Shown piece by piece: positions 1-6,375 of a DNA stretch of 16,460 bases. The number at the start of each line of letters is the position of its first letter. Positions within the stretch are counted from its first letter, which is position 1. The position numbers were made by a program, and so were the translations under genes. The notes under the pieces were generated by a model, which ran no database searches, was not told the origin of the DNA, and saw nothing but the letters and a program-made list of their open reading frames with translations. Location: NCBI GenBank assembly GCA_030620255.1, contig JAUXFB010000002.1, positions 1 through 16,460 of the forward strand, in the 5' to 3' direction. This stretch comes from Candidatus Aminicenantota bacterium. Lineage in GTDB: Bacteria > Acidobacteriota > Aminicenantia > UBA2199.

Positions 1-361
1 CTACCTTATCATTATTAAGCATTGCAGTAAAAGCAATAATTGCTGAAATTTCAGCAGCAATCTCTTTTTTACTTTTTGCTCTTGAAAAAAACCCAAGTGA
101 AGCAGATAGATCAACAGCAAGAATAACAGTTAGCTCTCTTTCTTCCACAAACTGCTTTATATAGAGCTTACCCATTCTTGATGAAACATTCCAATCAATA
201 AATCTCACATCATCTCCATCAATATATTCTCTAACTTCAGAGAACTCCATACCTCTTCCTTTAAAAGCTGAATGATACTCACCAGCAAAGATTTCTTTTG
301 AAGATTTTCTGGAAATTATCTCTATTCTTCTTATCTTCTTTAATATTTCTTCAGATATCAT
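1..361 (-). CDS. DUF58 domain protein, N-terminal part (runs off the left edge)
   Basis: The first 120 codons of a DUF58 family protein are visible, starting at the ATG complementary to 359-361; an in-frame TAA 12 bases upstream rules out a longer ATG form. Seen: a basic N-terminal helix, FKGRGMEF at about residues 33-40, a REY..GDDVR.IDWN block at about 44-58, and a vWA metal-site-like D-x-S-x-S (D84, S86, S88). These are the hallmark blocks of DUF58. Family knowledge: DUF58 proteins usually sit beside a MoxR-type AAA ATPase and are thought to act together in protein maturation or envelope stress; their exact role is unsettled. Here the gene directly upstream is a small unknown protein rather than a MoxR ATPase. 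The Met-Asp-Ala-Ser metal-site residues look intact. The C-terminus is outside the window. Confidence 0.9.
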   Translation of the reverse strand, partial: MISEEILKKIRRIEIISRKSSKEIFAGEYHSAFKGRGMEFSEVREYIDGDDVRFIDWNVSSRMGKLYIKQFVEERELTVILAVDLSASLGFFSRAKSKKEIAAEISAIIAFTAMLNNDKV

Positions 362-373
362 TCTTGCTATTGG

Positions 374-649
374 TTAGAAGACTTCAATTAGAATTTTTCC
401 CATAAACTTAATTATAAGATTAACTGGATAAGTAAATTTTAAATTCCATATTTTGGGTTGTGACTCATTCATTTGAACAAATGAGTGTTTTATTTCCAAG
501 GGTTTTTTTGCATCTATTTCAATACCCTCAACATTTGAAAAACTTAATTTTACATTTTGATGCCGTCTACCAACAAATTCAACTATATATTTACCCTCCA
601 TGGTATTTTCAATATATATCATCTCTACATCAAATATTTTCTCTTCCAT
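374..649 (-). CDS. Small protein of unknown function upstream of DUF58
   Basis: This is a 91-residue protein with no family I recognise. An ATG four codons further upstream (659-661) is possible. I prefer the ATG at 647-649 because GGAG (656-659) sits six bases before it, and the predicted transcription start near 667 would leave the outer ATG almost without a leader. Seen: alternating hydrophobic residues suggesting mostly beta strands, a charged middle, and a hydrophobic end (about the last 20 residues) too short and broken for a convincing membrane helix. The stop codon lies 12 bases before the DUF58 start, so the two genes are probably co-transcribed. It is not secreted by any visible signal. 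Expression is supported by the promoter and ribosome binding site rather than by homology. Confidence 0.6.
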   Translation of the reverse strand: MEEKIFDVEMIYIENTMEGKYIVEFVGRRHQNVKLSFSNVEGIEIDAKKPLEIKHSFVQMNESQPKIWNLKFTYPVNLIIKFMGKILIEVF

Positions 650-673
650 TTTAAACTCCATATTAGGTTAGCC

Positions 674-702
674 ATTATACAATTAAATCGATTTTTTTTC
701 AA
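674..702 (-). promoter_or_regulatory. Sigma-70-type promoter for the small-gene/DUF58 operon
   Basis: On the minus strand, TTGAAA (702-697) and TATAAT (679-674) are separated by exactly 17 bases. Transcription would begin near 667, about 18 bases before the preferred start at 649 and just ahead of its GGAG ribosome binding site. The match is seen; use in the cell is inferred. Confidence 0.65.
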
Positions 703-818
703 ACCTTTTTCTTTAAACTAATTCTATCACCTGATTTAAAATATTAAATAAGATTATATGATTTTAATAAATTATTTTCCAGAAAACAGGAACTTATAGG
801 GTTTGATAAATCAATCCC

Positions 819-932
819 CTACATTTTCCCTGCAGCAATCTTCATCTCTTCATATGTTAAATTATACAATTTATATACAAATTTGTCGATTTTGTTTTCT
901 TTTTTCCTTTTTACTTTTACCTTTTTACTTGT
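819..932 (-). pseudogene. C-terminal remnant of a restriction-modification (methylase/type IIG-like) enzyme
   Basis: Reading the minus strand into the stop complementary to 819-821, the last 25 or so codons give KIDKFVYKLYNLTYEEMKI followed by a short tail. This closely resembles the usual C-terminal end (IDxLVYxLYGLTxEEIxIVE) of adenine-specific methylase and type IIG restriction proteins of the Eco57I/BREX PglX kind. Upstream the frame stays open but becomes lysine-rich and then hydrophobic nonsense: it passes through an imperfect 14-bp tandem repeat (907-920 and 921-934, 12 of 14 identical) and into the repeats before the ATPase gene. No start codon, methylase motif or catalytic domain is present. 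I infer that the main part of the gene has been lost by deletion or replacement. The match is from memory of the family and is short, so a chance resemblance is not excluded. Confidence 0.5.
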
Positions 933-951
933 AACCCATCTACTCTTCCTT

Positions 952-1037
952 ATTACATTATTTTGGAGATAAAAAACCATGTTGTTGACATTTTTTAGGA
1001 GATATAATATAGTATATTTGACATTTTTTAGGAGATA
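952..1037 (+). repeat. Three direct repeats of 20 bp at a 33-bp period upstream of the ATPase gene
   Basis: Two identical copies of TTGACATTTTTTAGGAGATA lie at 985-1004 and 1018-1037. A third, degenerate copy lies at 952-971 (16 of 20 identical). The start-to-start distance is 33 bp both times, about three helical turns, so a protein bound at each copy would face the same side of the DNA. The middle copy supplies the promoter -35 box and the last copy supplies the AGGAG ribosome binding site five bases before the ATPase ATG. Copies one and three are both followed by a CCATG. The layout fits an operator for autoregulation or a duplicated translation-initiation segment; neither is proven. Confidence 0.85.
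985..1013 (+). promoter_or_regulatory. Promoter of the DUF4143 ATPase gene, built from the repeat
   Basis: TTGACA (985-990) and TATAGT (1008-1013) are 17 bases apart, five of six matches in the -10 box and a perfect -35. The start of transcription would be near 1020, inside the third repeat copy, leaving a leader of about 20 bases that contains AGGAG at 1030-1034. The other two repeat copies have no -10 box at the right distance. Confidence 0.6.
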
Positions 1038-1039
1038 CC

Positions 1040-2350
1040 ATGAAAAGAACATTATATTCCAAACTTTTAAAATGGAAAATAAAGGACAATAGAAAACCAT
1101 TACTCCTGCAGGGGGCAAGGCAGGTAGGAAAAACATATTTGTTAATGGAATTTGGAAAAAATGAATATGATGATATTGCTTATTTTAATTTCGAAGAATC
1201 ACCGAATTTAGCATCCCTGTTTGATAATGACATGGAGCCAATATCACTTATCGAATCCCTGCAAATTATTAATGGTAAAATAATAAATCCGGGAAAAACC
1301 CTTATATTTTTCGATGAGATCCAGGCAGTACCAAAAGCAATAACAAGTCTCAAATATTTTTTTGAAAAAGCTCCTCAATACCATATTGTATCAGCAGGTT
1401 CTCTTCTTGGAGTAAGAGTGGGGAAAACTTCAGGATTCCCAGTTGGAAAAGTAAATTTCATTAATTTATACCCGATGAGCTTCTCAGAATATCTTTTGGC
1501 AACCCGCGATGAGTTACTGCTAAAAAAACTAATTAAAAATCCATATTCCGAAAAGATGCCTGAACCGCTTCATCAGATCCTTCTAAAACACCTTAAATTC
1601 TATCTGATCCTGGGAGGAATGCCTGAGGTCATTAACAACTATATTAACAAGCGAAATATAAAAGAGGCCAGGGATATTCAATCCGATATACTGGAATCCT
1701 ATAAAAGAGATTTTTCAAAATATTCAAGTCCTGGTGAATCAATAAGGATATCAGAGATCTGGAATTCCATTCCGGTTCACCTATCCAAGGAAAATAAAAA
1801 ATTTAAGTATAGTGAAATCAAAAAGGGGGGCAGGAGTTCAAGATTCGAATCTGCAATAGAATGGCTGAAGAATGCAGGACTTATCAATGTCTCTTATAAT
1901 ATTAAATCTCCTAAATTTCCTTTAAACGGCTATATCGATTATAATAAATTTAAGCTTTTTCTATTTGATACCGGACTCTTATCTGCAATGACAAATGTTC
2001 CTCCGGAAATAATTTTGGATGGCAACAAACTTTTTTCAGAATATAAAGGAGCCTTTATAGAAAATTTCATTGCTCAGGAATTATTATGTTCAGGAAAGGG
2101 AAATAACCTTTATTATTGGACAAGTAAAAATGATGCTGAAATTGACTTTATCTTACAAAAAGGAAATTCAATTATCCCGCTAGAGGTAAAAAGCGGAATG
2201 ACAAGAAAAGCAAAAAGTCTTCATGTTTATGGCGAAAAATACTCCCCAAAAGCTATTTACAGAACATCACCAAGAAACTTCACAATAGACAACAAATTAA
2301 TAAATATACCTCTATACGGAATCTCCCTTATCTTTCGTAATGACGAATGA
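1040..2350 (+). CDS. AAA ATPase with C-terminal DUF4143 (nuclease-fold) domain
   Basis: A 436-residue, probably cytoplasmic ATPase of the AAA_14/DUF4143 family. Seen: Walker A GARQVGKT at 25-32, Walker B ending in DE at 92-93, and a sensor-like SAGS at 118-121. A middle helical part follows, then a C-terminal half containing FIENFIAQELL and the string E367-x-D369 ... E382-x-K384, which matches the PD-(D/E)XK nuclease-like core of DUF4143. Length is typical (about 380-450). Family knowledge: these proteins are common in anaerobes and archaea, occur in many copies per genome and spread horizontally; their function is not established, although links to mobile or toxin-like systems have been suggested. 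It is preceded by a repeat-built promoter and an AGGAG site five bases before the ATG. It stands alone, and sampled lines reach about 40% G+C, above the neighbouring genes, which suggests transfer. Confidence 0.92.
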   Translation: MKRTLYSKLLKWKIKDNRKPLLLQGARQVGKTYLLMEFGKNEYDDIAYFNFEESPNLASLFDNDMEPISLIESLQIINGKIINPGKTLIFFDEIQAVPKAITSLKYFFEKAPQYHIVSAGSLLGVRVGKTSGFPVGKVNFINLYPMSFSEYLLATRDELLLKKLIKNPYSEKMPEPLHQILLKHLKFYLILGGMPEVINNYINKRNIKEARDIQSDILESYKRDFSKYSSPGESIRISEIWNSIPVHLSKENKKFKYSEIKKGGRSSRFESAIEWLKNAGLINVSYNIKSPKFPLNGYIDYNKFKLFLFDTGLLSAMTNVPPEIILDGNKLFSEYKGAFIENFIAQELLCSGKGNNLYYWTSKNDAEIDFILQKGNSIIPLEVKSGMTRKAKSLHVYGEKYSPKAIYRTSPRNFTIDNKLINIPLYGISLIFRNDE

Positions 2351-2400
2351 TCCTTAATTCACCATCAAATTTTTCGCAGTCTATAGTCGCTATCCCTTTT

Positions 2401-2582
2401 CACTTTACCCAAGAACGTTTATCGTTTTTGGGGGCGTCTCATCCCATTTTCGATATTGGCGAGAAATGGGATTCGCAAGCCATTCAAAGGGAAGCCGACA
2501 CGCCTGCTTGATCTTGATTTTGGGGGAATCTCCAAATTTAGGTGGTGGATTTTGGTGATCACATAGGGTTGACGGTAAAGTG
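2401..2582 (+). other. G+C-richer intergenic element with nested stem-loops
   Basis: The gap between the ATPase gene and tRNA-Val (2351-2605) has no convincing coding frame. Its core is about 46% G+C by hand count, against roughly 30% nearby. Seen: stem 2408-2417 with 2423-2432 (10 pairs, one G-T, 5-base loop); stem 2441-2449 with 2464-2472 (9 perfect pairs, extended by 2450-2452 with 2460-2462); and an enclosing stem 2433-2440 with 2497-2504 (8 positions, one mismatch). The outermost CACTTTACC (2401-2409) and GGTAAAGTG (2574-2582) are perfect inverse complements, though the left arm shares two bases with the first hairpin and the right arm runs into the tRNA promoter. It could be a structured RNA, a MITE-like repeat or a degraded element. 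No run of T follows the hairpins, so they are not simple terminators. Strand is not known. Confidence 0.5.
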
Positions 2583-2597
2583 ATTTGGACTTATAAT
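2569..2597 (+). promoter_or_regulatory. Promoter of tRNA-Val and the genes behind it
   Basis: TTGACG (2569-2574) and TATAAT (2592-2597) lie 17 bases apart. Transcription would start around 2604-2605, so the tRNA precursor would have almost no 5' leader. The -35 box overlaps the right arm of the inverted repeat at 2574-2582. Confidence 0.7.
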
Positions 2598-2605
2598 AAA
2601 TTTTT

Positions 2606-2678
2606 GGGCGATTAACTCAGTGGCTAGAGTGCTACCTTCACACGGTAGAAGTCAGAGGTTCAAATCCTCTATCGCCCA
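2606..2678 (+). tRNA. tRNA-Val (anticodon CAC)
   Basis: A complete 73-base cloverleaf. Acceptor GGGCGAT pairs with ATCGCCC; D stem ACTC/GAGT; anticodon stem CTACC/GGTAG with loop TTCACAC, giving anticodon CAC (reads GTG); T stem AGAGG/CCTCT with loop TTCAAAT. The discriminator base is A2678 and the terminal CCA is not encoded. It is followed after ten bases by the start codon of the next gene, so the tRNA and mRNA are probably one transcript. Confidence 0.97.
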
Positions 2679-2688
2679 TTTTTTATTT

Positions 2689-3357
2689 ATGTATAAACAA
2701 TTATTTGATCCAAAAAGGATAGAATTAAATGTAGATAATATTGTACTAATTCCTGATTTTAGAGATAAAAAGTATTACAAGAATTTGAAGAATAAAGTAT
2801 TAAATAGAATTTCTTTGATTGGAAATGATGTTTTGATTTTCAAGAACTTTGCATTAATAACAGGGTTTTTAGGGTATCCAAACTTATTATTAACACTTGA
2901 ATTTATAAAGAATATAAAACAAAAAGATATCTTTTTTCTTGGAACAGGCGGGATTTTAAAAAAGGGTTTTAAAGTTCCATGCTCTTTGAACGTTGTAAAA
3001 ATTTATTCAAGCTCTATCTTTAAATTATTTTCAAAAAAGAGATGCCTTAATTTAAATGATTTTGAATCAGGGAATTTAAAAAAAGTTAAAGGAGTTAGTA
3101 TAGATTTAATCCAGCGAGAAACTAAGAAATGGCTGAGAGAGCAATTAATAGAGGGTATTGAAGTTGTGGATATGGAATTATTCCCATTAAGGGTCTATTT
3201 AAAAAAACCATTCTATGCGATTATTATTTTAACAGATATTATAAAACCTGAAGGAATAAAGTCTTTCTTTAATAATGATTTGATTAAAAATGAATTTGTA
3301 AAATCTTATGAATTAATAACGAGGTATATAGATGAAAAAAAAAGTAATATTAACTAA
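2689..3357 (+). CDS. Divergent nucleoside-phosphorylase-like protein
   Basis: A 222-residue protein resembling the PNP_UDP_1 (purine/uridine phosphorylase) superfamily. Seen: GTGG at 85-88, matching the phosphate/ribose-side GTxG loop, VVDMEL at 159-164, matching the VxDME ribose-binding signature, and an Asp (183) in a LTD context where the family has the catalytic-region SD. The N-terminal part is poorly conserved and the usual base-binding residues are not obvious, so substrate and activity are uncertain; by superfamily it would split or make a nucleoside or futalosine/MTA-like bond using phosphate. The frame stays open back into tRNA-Val, but the only sensible start is the ATG at 2689, which has no ribosome binding site. 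It overlaps the next gene by 26 bases. The neighbourhood (deoxynucleoside kinase, PfkB kinase, purF downstream) favours nucleoside metabolism. Confidence 0.65.
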   Translation: MYKQLFDPKRIELNVDNIVLIPDFRDKKYYKNLKNKVLNRISLIGNDVLIFKNFALITGFLGYPNLLLTLEFIKNIKQKDIFFLGTGGILKKGFKVPCSLNVVKIYSSSIFKLFSKKRCLNLNDFESGNLKKVKGVSIDLIQRETKKWLREQLIEGIEVVDMELFPLRVYLKKPFYAIIILTDIIKPEGIKSFFNNDLIKNEFVKSYELITRYIDEKKSNIN

Positions 3358-4297
3358 AAATTATTTAGAGGAAGCTATTAAACGATTAAAAGAGAAATTT
3401 GAATTAATCATTGTACAAGATACAGGTAAGGATTTTGTTGAGGTTCTAAAAGAAAATCAGGATGCAGAAGCTTTAATTAGCTTTTTATCTGATAATATAA
3501 CTAAAGAAAGTATTGATATTTGTATAAACCTGAAGATAATAGCAAATTATGCAGTTGGATATAATAATATTGATTATAAGCATGCTATAAAAAAGGGAAT
3601 ATATGTTACAAATACTCCCGATATTTTAACTGCTGCAACTGCAGATCTTACTATGGCTCTGATCCTTTCAGTTTCAAGAAGAATTGTTGAGTCTGATGAA
3701 TTTGTAAGAAGAGGGAAATTTAATGGTTGGGAAGCAAAATTAATGCTTGGCAAGGAATTAAATGGAAGTACTATTGGAATTATTGGAATGGGAAGGATTG
3801 GCCTTGCTTTAGCATTGAGGGCAAAAGCATTTGGAATGAATGTAATATATTATTCAAGAACTAGAAAAAAAGAAATTGAAAGAAAATATAATCTTAAATT
3901 TGTTAGATTTATTGAGCTAATAAAGGAATCAGATGTTGTTTCTATTCATATTCCTTATTCTCAAGATGTGCATCACCTTTTTAATAAGGATGTATTTAAT
4001 TTAATGAAAAATGATGCTATTTTTATAAATGTTTCAAGGGGAGGTTTAATGGATGAAAGATGTCTTGCTGAATCTCTTGAAAAGAATGAATTATTTGGAG
4101 CAGGCCTTGATGTTTATGAGTTTGAACCTAAAATAACAGAAAAATTGAAAAAATTGAAAAATGTTGTTTTAGCACCTCATATTGGTAGTGCTACATATAA
4201 AACCCGTCTTGCAATGGCAATGATGACTGTTAATGATGTTATTTTAGCTTTATCTGGAAAGAAGCCGGATTATTTGATTCCTGAATATAAACTTTAA
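3332..4297 (+). CDS. D-isomer-specific 2-hydroxyacid dehydrogenase (glyoxylate reductase-like)
   Basis: A 321-residue NAD(P)-dependent dehydrogenase that interconverts a 2-keto acid and a D-2-hydroxy acid. Seen: the substrate-side AVGYNNID at 74-81, Rossmann motif GIIGMGRIG at 149-157, catalytic Arg236 in NVSRGG, Glu265 in VYEFEP, and His283 in APHIGSAT. All three catalytic residues are present and the length matches the family (310-330). The first part looks most like glyoxylate/hydroxypyruvate reductase (GyaR type); a phosphoglycerate dehydrogenase role is less likely because there is no C-terminal ACT domain and the protein is short. The start overlaps the phosphorylase-like gene by 26 bases, with GAGG upstream as ribosome binding site. 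uvrB follows after eight bases. The true substrate cannot be read from sequence. Confidence 0.9.
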   Translation: MKKKVILTKNYLEEAIKRLKEKFELIIVQDTGKDFVEVLKENQDAEALISFLSDNITKESIDICINLKIIANYAVGYNNIDYKHAIKKGIYVTNTPDILTAATADLTMALILSVSRRIVESDEFVRRGKFNGWEAKLMLGKELNGSTIGIIGMGRIGLALALRAKAFGMNVIYYSRTRKKEIERKYNLKFVRFIELIKESDVVSIHIPYSQDVHHLFNKDVFNLMKNDAIFINVSRGGLMDERCLAESLEKNELFGAGLDVYEFEPKITEKLKKLKNVVLAPHIGSATYKTRLAMAMMTVNDVILALSGKKPDYLIPEYKL

Positions 4298-4305
4298 CAA
4301 CTTAT

Positions 4306-6279
4306 ATGTATTTATTAAAATCAGATTATAAGATCTCTGATGCACAGAACAAGACTGTTAAAAAGATTGTATCAGATTATAGAAAGCATATACAAAAACA
4401 GGTTTTACTTGGAATAACTGGTTCAGGTAAAACCTTTATAATGGCTAATATAATATATGAATTAGACTCACCCTGTCTAATACTCGCTCCAAATAAGACT
4501 CTTGCCGCTCAATTATATCAAGAATTTAAGAATTTTTTCCCTGAAAATAGAGTCGGATATTTTATAAGTTATTATGATTATTATCAGCCTGAAGCCTATG
4601 TTCCACAAAAAAACCTGTATATATCAAAAGAAGTATCTATCAATCCTGAGCTTGAAAGGTTAAGGATAGATGCTGTAAGGAATATTCTTGAATCAAAAAA
4701 TACTATTATTGTTGCATCAGTTTCAGCAATTTATAATATTGGTTCGCCTGATGATTTCTTTAAGCAGAAAATTTCATACTTTCTATATGCAAAAATAAGA
4801 AGAGATGATTTAATTAGAGAATTTATTGACCTTGGTTATTTAAGGACTGAGGAGTTTATTGAAACAGGTAAATTCAGGATAAGAGGAGATATAATTGAAA
4901 TATTTCCTACAAGTGAAGAAAATCCCATAAGATTTACTTTAGATGGAATAAATATAGTTGGAATAGAAGTTTTTGATGCAATAACTGCTAATAAAATAAA
5001 AGAGCTTGAATCCGTTAATATATTTCCAATAAGCTATTTTTATTACAAGAAATCAAGAATACAGGGTTCAATTGAAAAAATTAAAACTGAATTAAATGAT
5101 AGAGTTAAGTTCTTTTTGAAAGAAGATAAGATTGAATTTGCAGAAAGGTTAAAAGAGAAAACATTATATGATATTGAATTACTTGAACAATATGGTTATT
5201 GTTCTGGAATTGAGAATTACTCAATGTATTTATCTAATAGAAAAAAAGGAGATCCACCATATACTCTTTTAGATTTCTTTGGAAAGGATTATTTAATGAT
5301 AATTGATGAATCTCACATAAGTATTCCTCAGCTCAAAGGTATGTACTTGGGTGATAGATCAAGGAAACAAAAATTAGTTGACTTTGGATTTCGTTTACCA
5401 TCAGCTATTGAAAATAGGCCTCTGAATTTTGAAGAGATACAATCTAAATTAAAAAATGTACTGTATGTATCTGCTACACCTTCAGAATATGAGTTGACAG
5501 ATTCCAAACATCAAATTACAGAGCTACTTGTAAGACCTACTGGATTATTAGATCCAAAAATTGAAATTAAAAAAGTAGAATCTCCTGTTGAAGATATGAT
5601 TAAAGAAATAGAAAAAGAGATTTCTAATAGAAATAGAGTCCTGATTACAACACTTACAAAGAGAATGTCTGAAAAATTAGCTGATCACCTTTCATTTAAA
5701 GGAATTAAAAGTACTTATCTCCATTCTGAAATTAAATCTATTGATAGAATTAAGATTATAAAGAAATTAAGAATGGGTGAGATAGATACTCTTATTGGAA
5801 TAAATCTTTTACGTGAAGGCCTTGATCTTCCTGAGGTTTCTCTTGTTGTAATACTTGATGCAGATAGAGAGGGGTATTTACGTTCAGCAACCTCTCTTAT
5901 TCAAACTTTTGGAAGAGCATCAAGAAATGTGAAAGGAAGGGTTATTCTTTATATAAAAGGGATGACTTTTTCTTTAAAAAAAGCGATTAATGAGTCAAAT
6001 AGAAGGAGAAAGTATCAGATACTTTATAATAAGGAAAATAATATTGTACCAATGTCTATCAATAAAAAGGTAAAAGATTTTTATGATGATGACTTCTGGA
6101 TTAGAAAGAGTGAAGAGGATATTAAGGTTGAATTTAAAGATAAAGAGGATTTAATAAGAGAGATTGATAAATTATCAAAATTGATGAAGATAAAAGCTAA
6201 CCAGCTTGATTTTAAGAGAGCAGCATTTTTGAGAGAAAAGATTAAATACTTTAAAAATTTATTGGTCGAAATGTATTAA
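4306..6279 (+). CDS. uvrB: UvrABC system protein B (excinuclease subunit)
   Basis: UvrB, 657 residues, the helicase-like damage-verifying subunit of bacterial nucleotide excision repair; it is loaded by UvrA and recruits UvrC. Seen: Walker A GITGSGKT at 36-43, the beta-hairpin region with YYDYYQPEAYVPQ at 89-101, which clamps one DNA strand, Walker B DESH at 334-337, motif V around GINLLREGLDLPE at 498-510, motif VI QTFGRASRN at 533-541, and the C-terminal UVR helix pair at about 614-650 that contacts UvrC. Length is normal (about 660-680). The ATG at 4306 fits the family start (usual opening xxLxSDY) but has no visible ribosome binding site; it lies eight bases after the dehydrogenase stop, so translation may be coupled. 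uvrA and uvrC are not in the window. Confidence 0.98.
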   Translation: MYLLKSDYKISDAQNKTVKKIVSDYRKHIQKQVLLGITGSGKTFIMANIIYELDSPCLILAPNKTLAAQLYQEFKNFFPENRVGYFISYYDYYQPEAYVPQKNLYISKEVSINPELERLRIDAVRNILESKNTIIVASVSAIYNIGSPDDFFKQKISYFLYAKIRRDDLIREFIDLGYLRTEEFIETGKFRIRGDIIEIFPTSEENPIRFTLDGINIVGIEVFDAITANKIKELESVNIFPISYFYYKKSRIQGSIEKIKTELNDRVKFFLKEDKIEFAERLKEKTLYDIELLEQYGYCSGIENYSMYLSNRKKGDPPYTLLDFFGKDYLMIIDESHISIPQLKGMYLGDRSRKQKLVDFGFRLPSAIENRPLNFEEIQSKLKNVLYVSATPSEYELTDSKHQITELLVRPTGLLDPKIEIKKVESPVEDMIKEIEKEISNRNRVLITTLTKRMSEKLADHLSFKGIKSTYLHSEIKSIDRIKIIKKLRMGEIDTLIGINLLREGLDLPEVSLVVILDADREGYLRSATSLIQTFGRASRNVKGRVILYIKGMTFSLKKAINESNRRRKYQILYNKENNIVPMSINKKVKDFYDDDFWIRKSEEDIKVEFKDKEDLIREIDKLSKLMKIKANQLDFKRAAFLREKIKYFKNLLVEMY

Positions 6280-6338
6280 TTAATAATGAATAAGGTGTGG
6301 AACCTAATAGATAGCAGGTTTTTGAAAGATGAATTTTA

Positions 6339-6367
6339 TTTACATAAGTGTTTATAAATGATATAAT
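6339..6367 (+). promoter_or_regulatory. Promoter of the kinase-panBCD operon
   Basis: TTTACA (6339-6344) and TATAAT (6362-6367) are separated by 17 bases. The start of transcription would fall at about 6373-6376, at or right beside the ATG at 6376. The gap 6280-6375 holds no other gene. Confidence 0.65.
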
Positions 6368-6375
6368 TTGAATTA

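Noticed and set aside
460..654. Plus-strand 64-codon frame opposite the small gene
   Set aside because: Antisense to a minus-strand gene that has a promoter and a ribosome binding site; composition is not protein-like.
952..1037. A short CRISPR-like array
   Set aside because: Only three units, 13-bp AT-rich gaps that include a -10 box, and no cas genes; a promoter/operator explains it better.
979..1092. A 37-residue leader peptide with an 11-residue repeat (LTFFRRY twice) ahead of the ATPase
   Set aside because: The predicted transcription start near 1020 lies inside it, spacing of its GGAG to the ATG is long, and the repeat follows simply from the DNA repeat.
819..1136. A 105-codon minus-strand open frame as a full gene
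   Set aside because: Only its last 25-38 codons look like protein; the first part is antisense to the ATPase start and to the 33-bp repeats (33 bp being 11 codons, it yields an artificial 11-residue repeat).
2408..2472. The two hairpins as terminators for the ATPase gene
   Set aside because: Neither is followed by a run of T on the plus strand, and they lie more than 55 bases after the stop.
2606..2678. tRNA-Val as an integration site for the accessory patch
   Set aside because: I found no copy of the tRNA 3' end near 780-1040 and no integrase; the patch is also on the 5' side of the tRNA, which is unusual.
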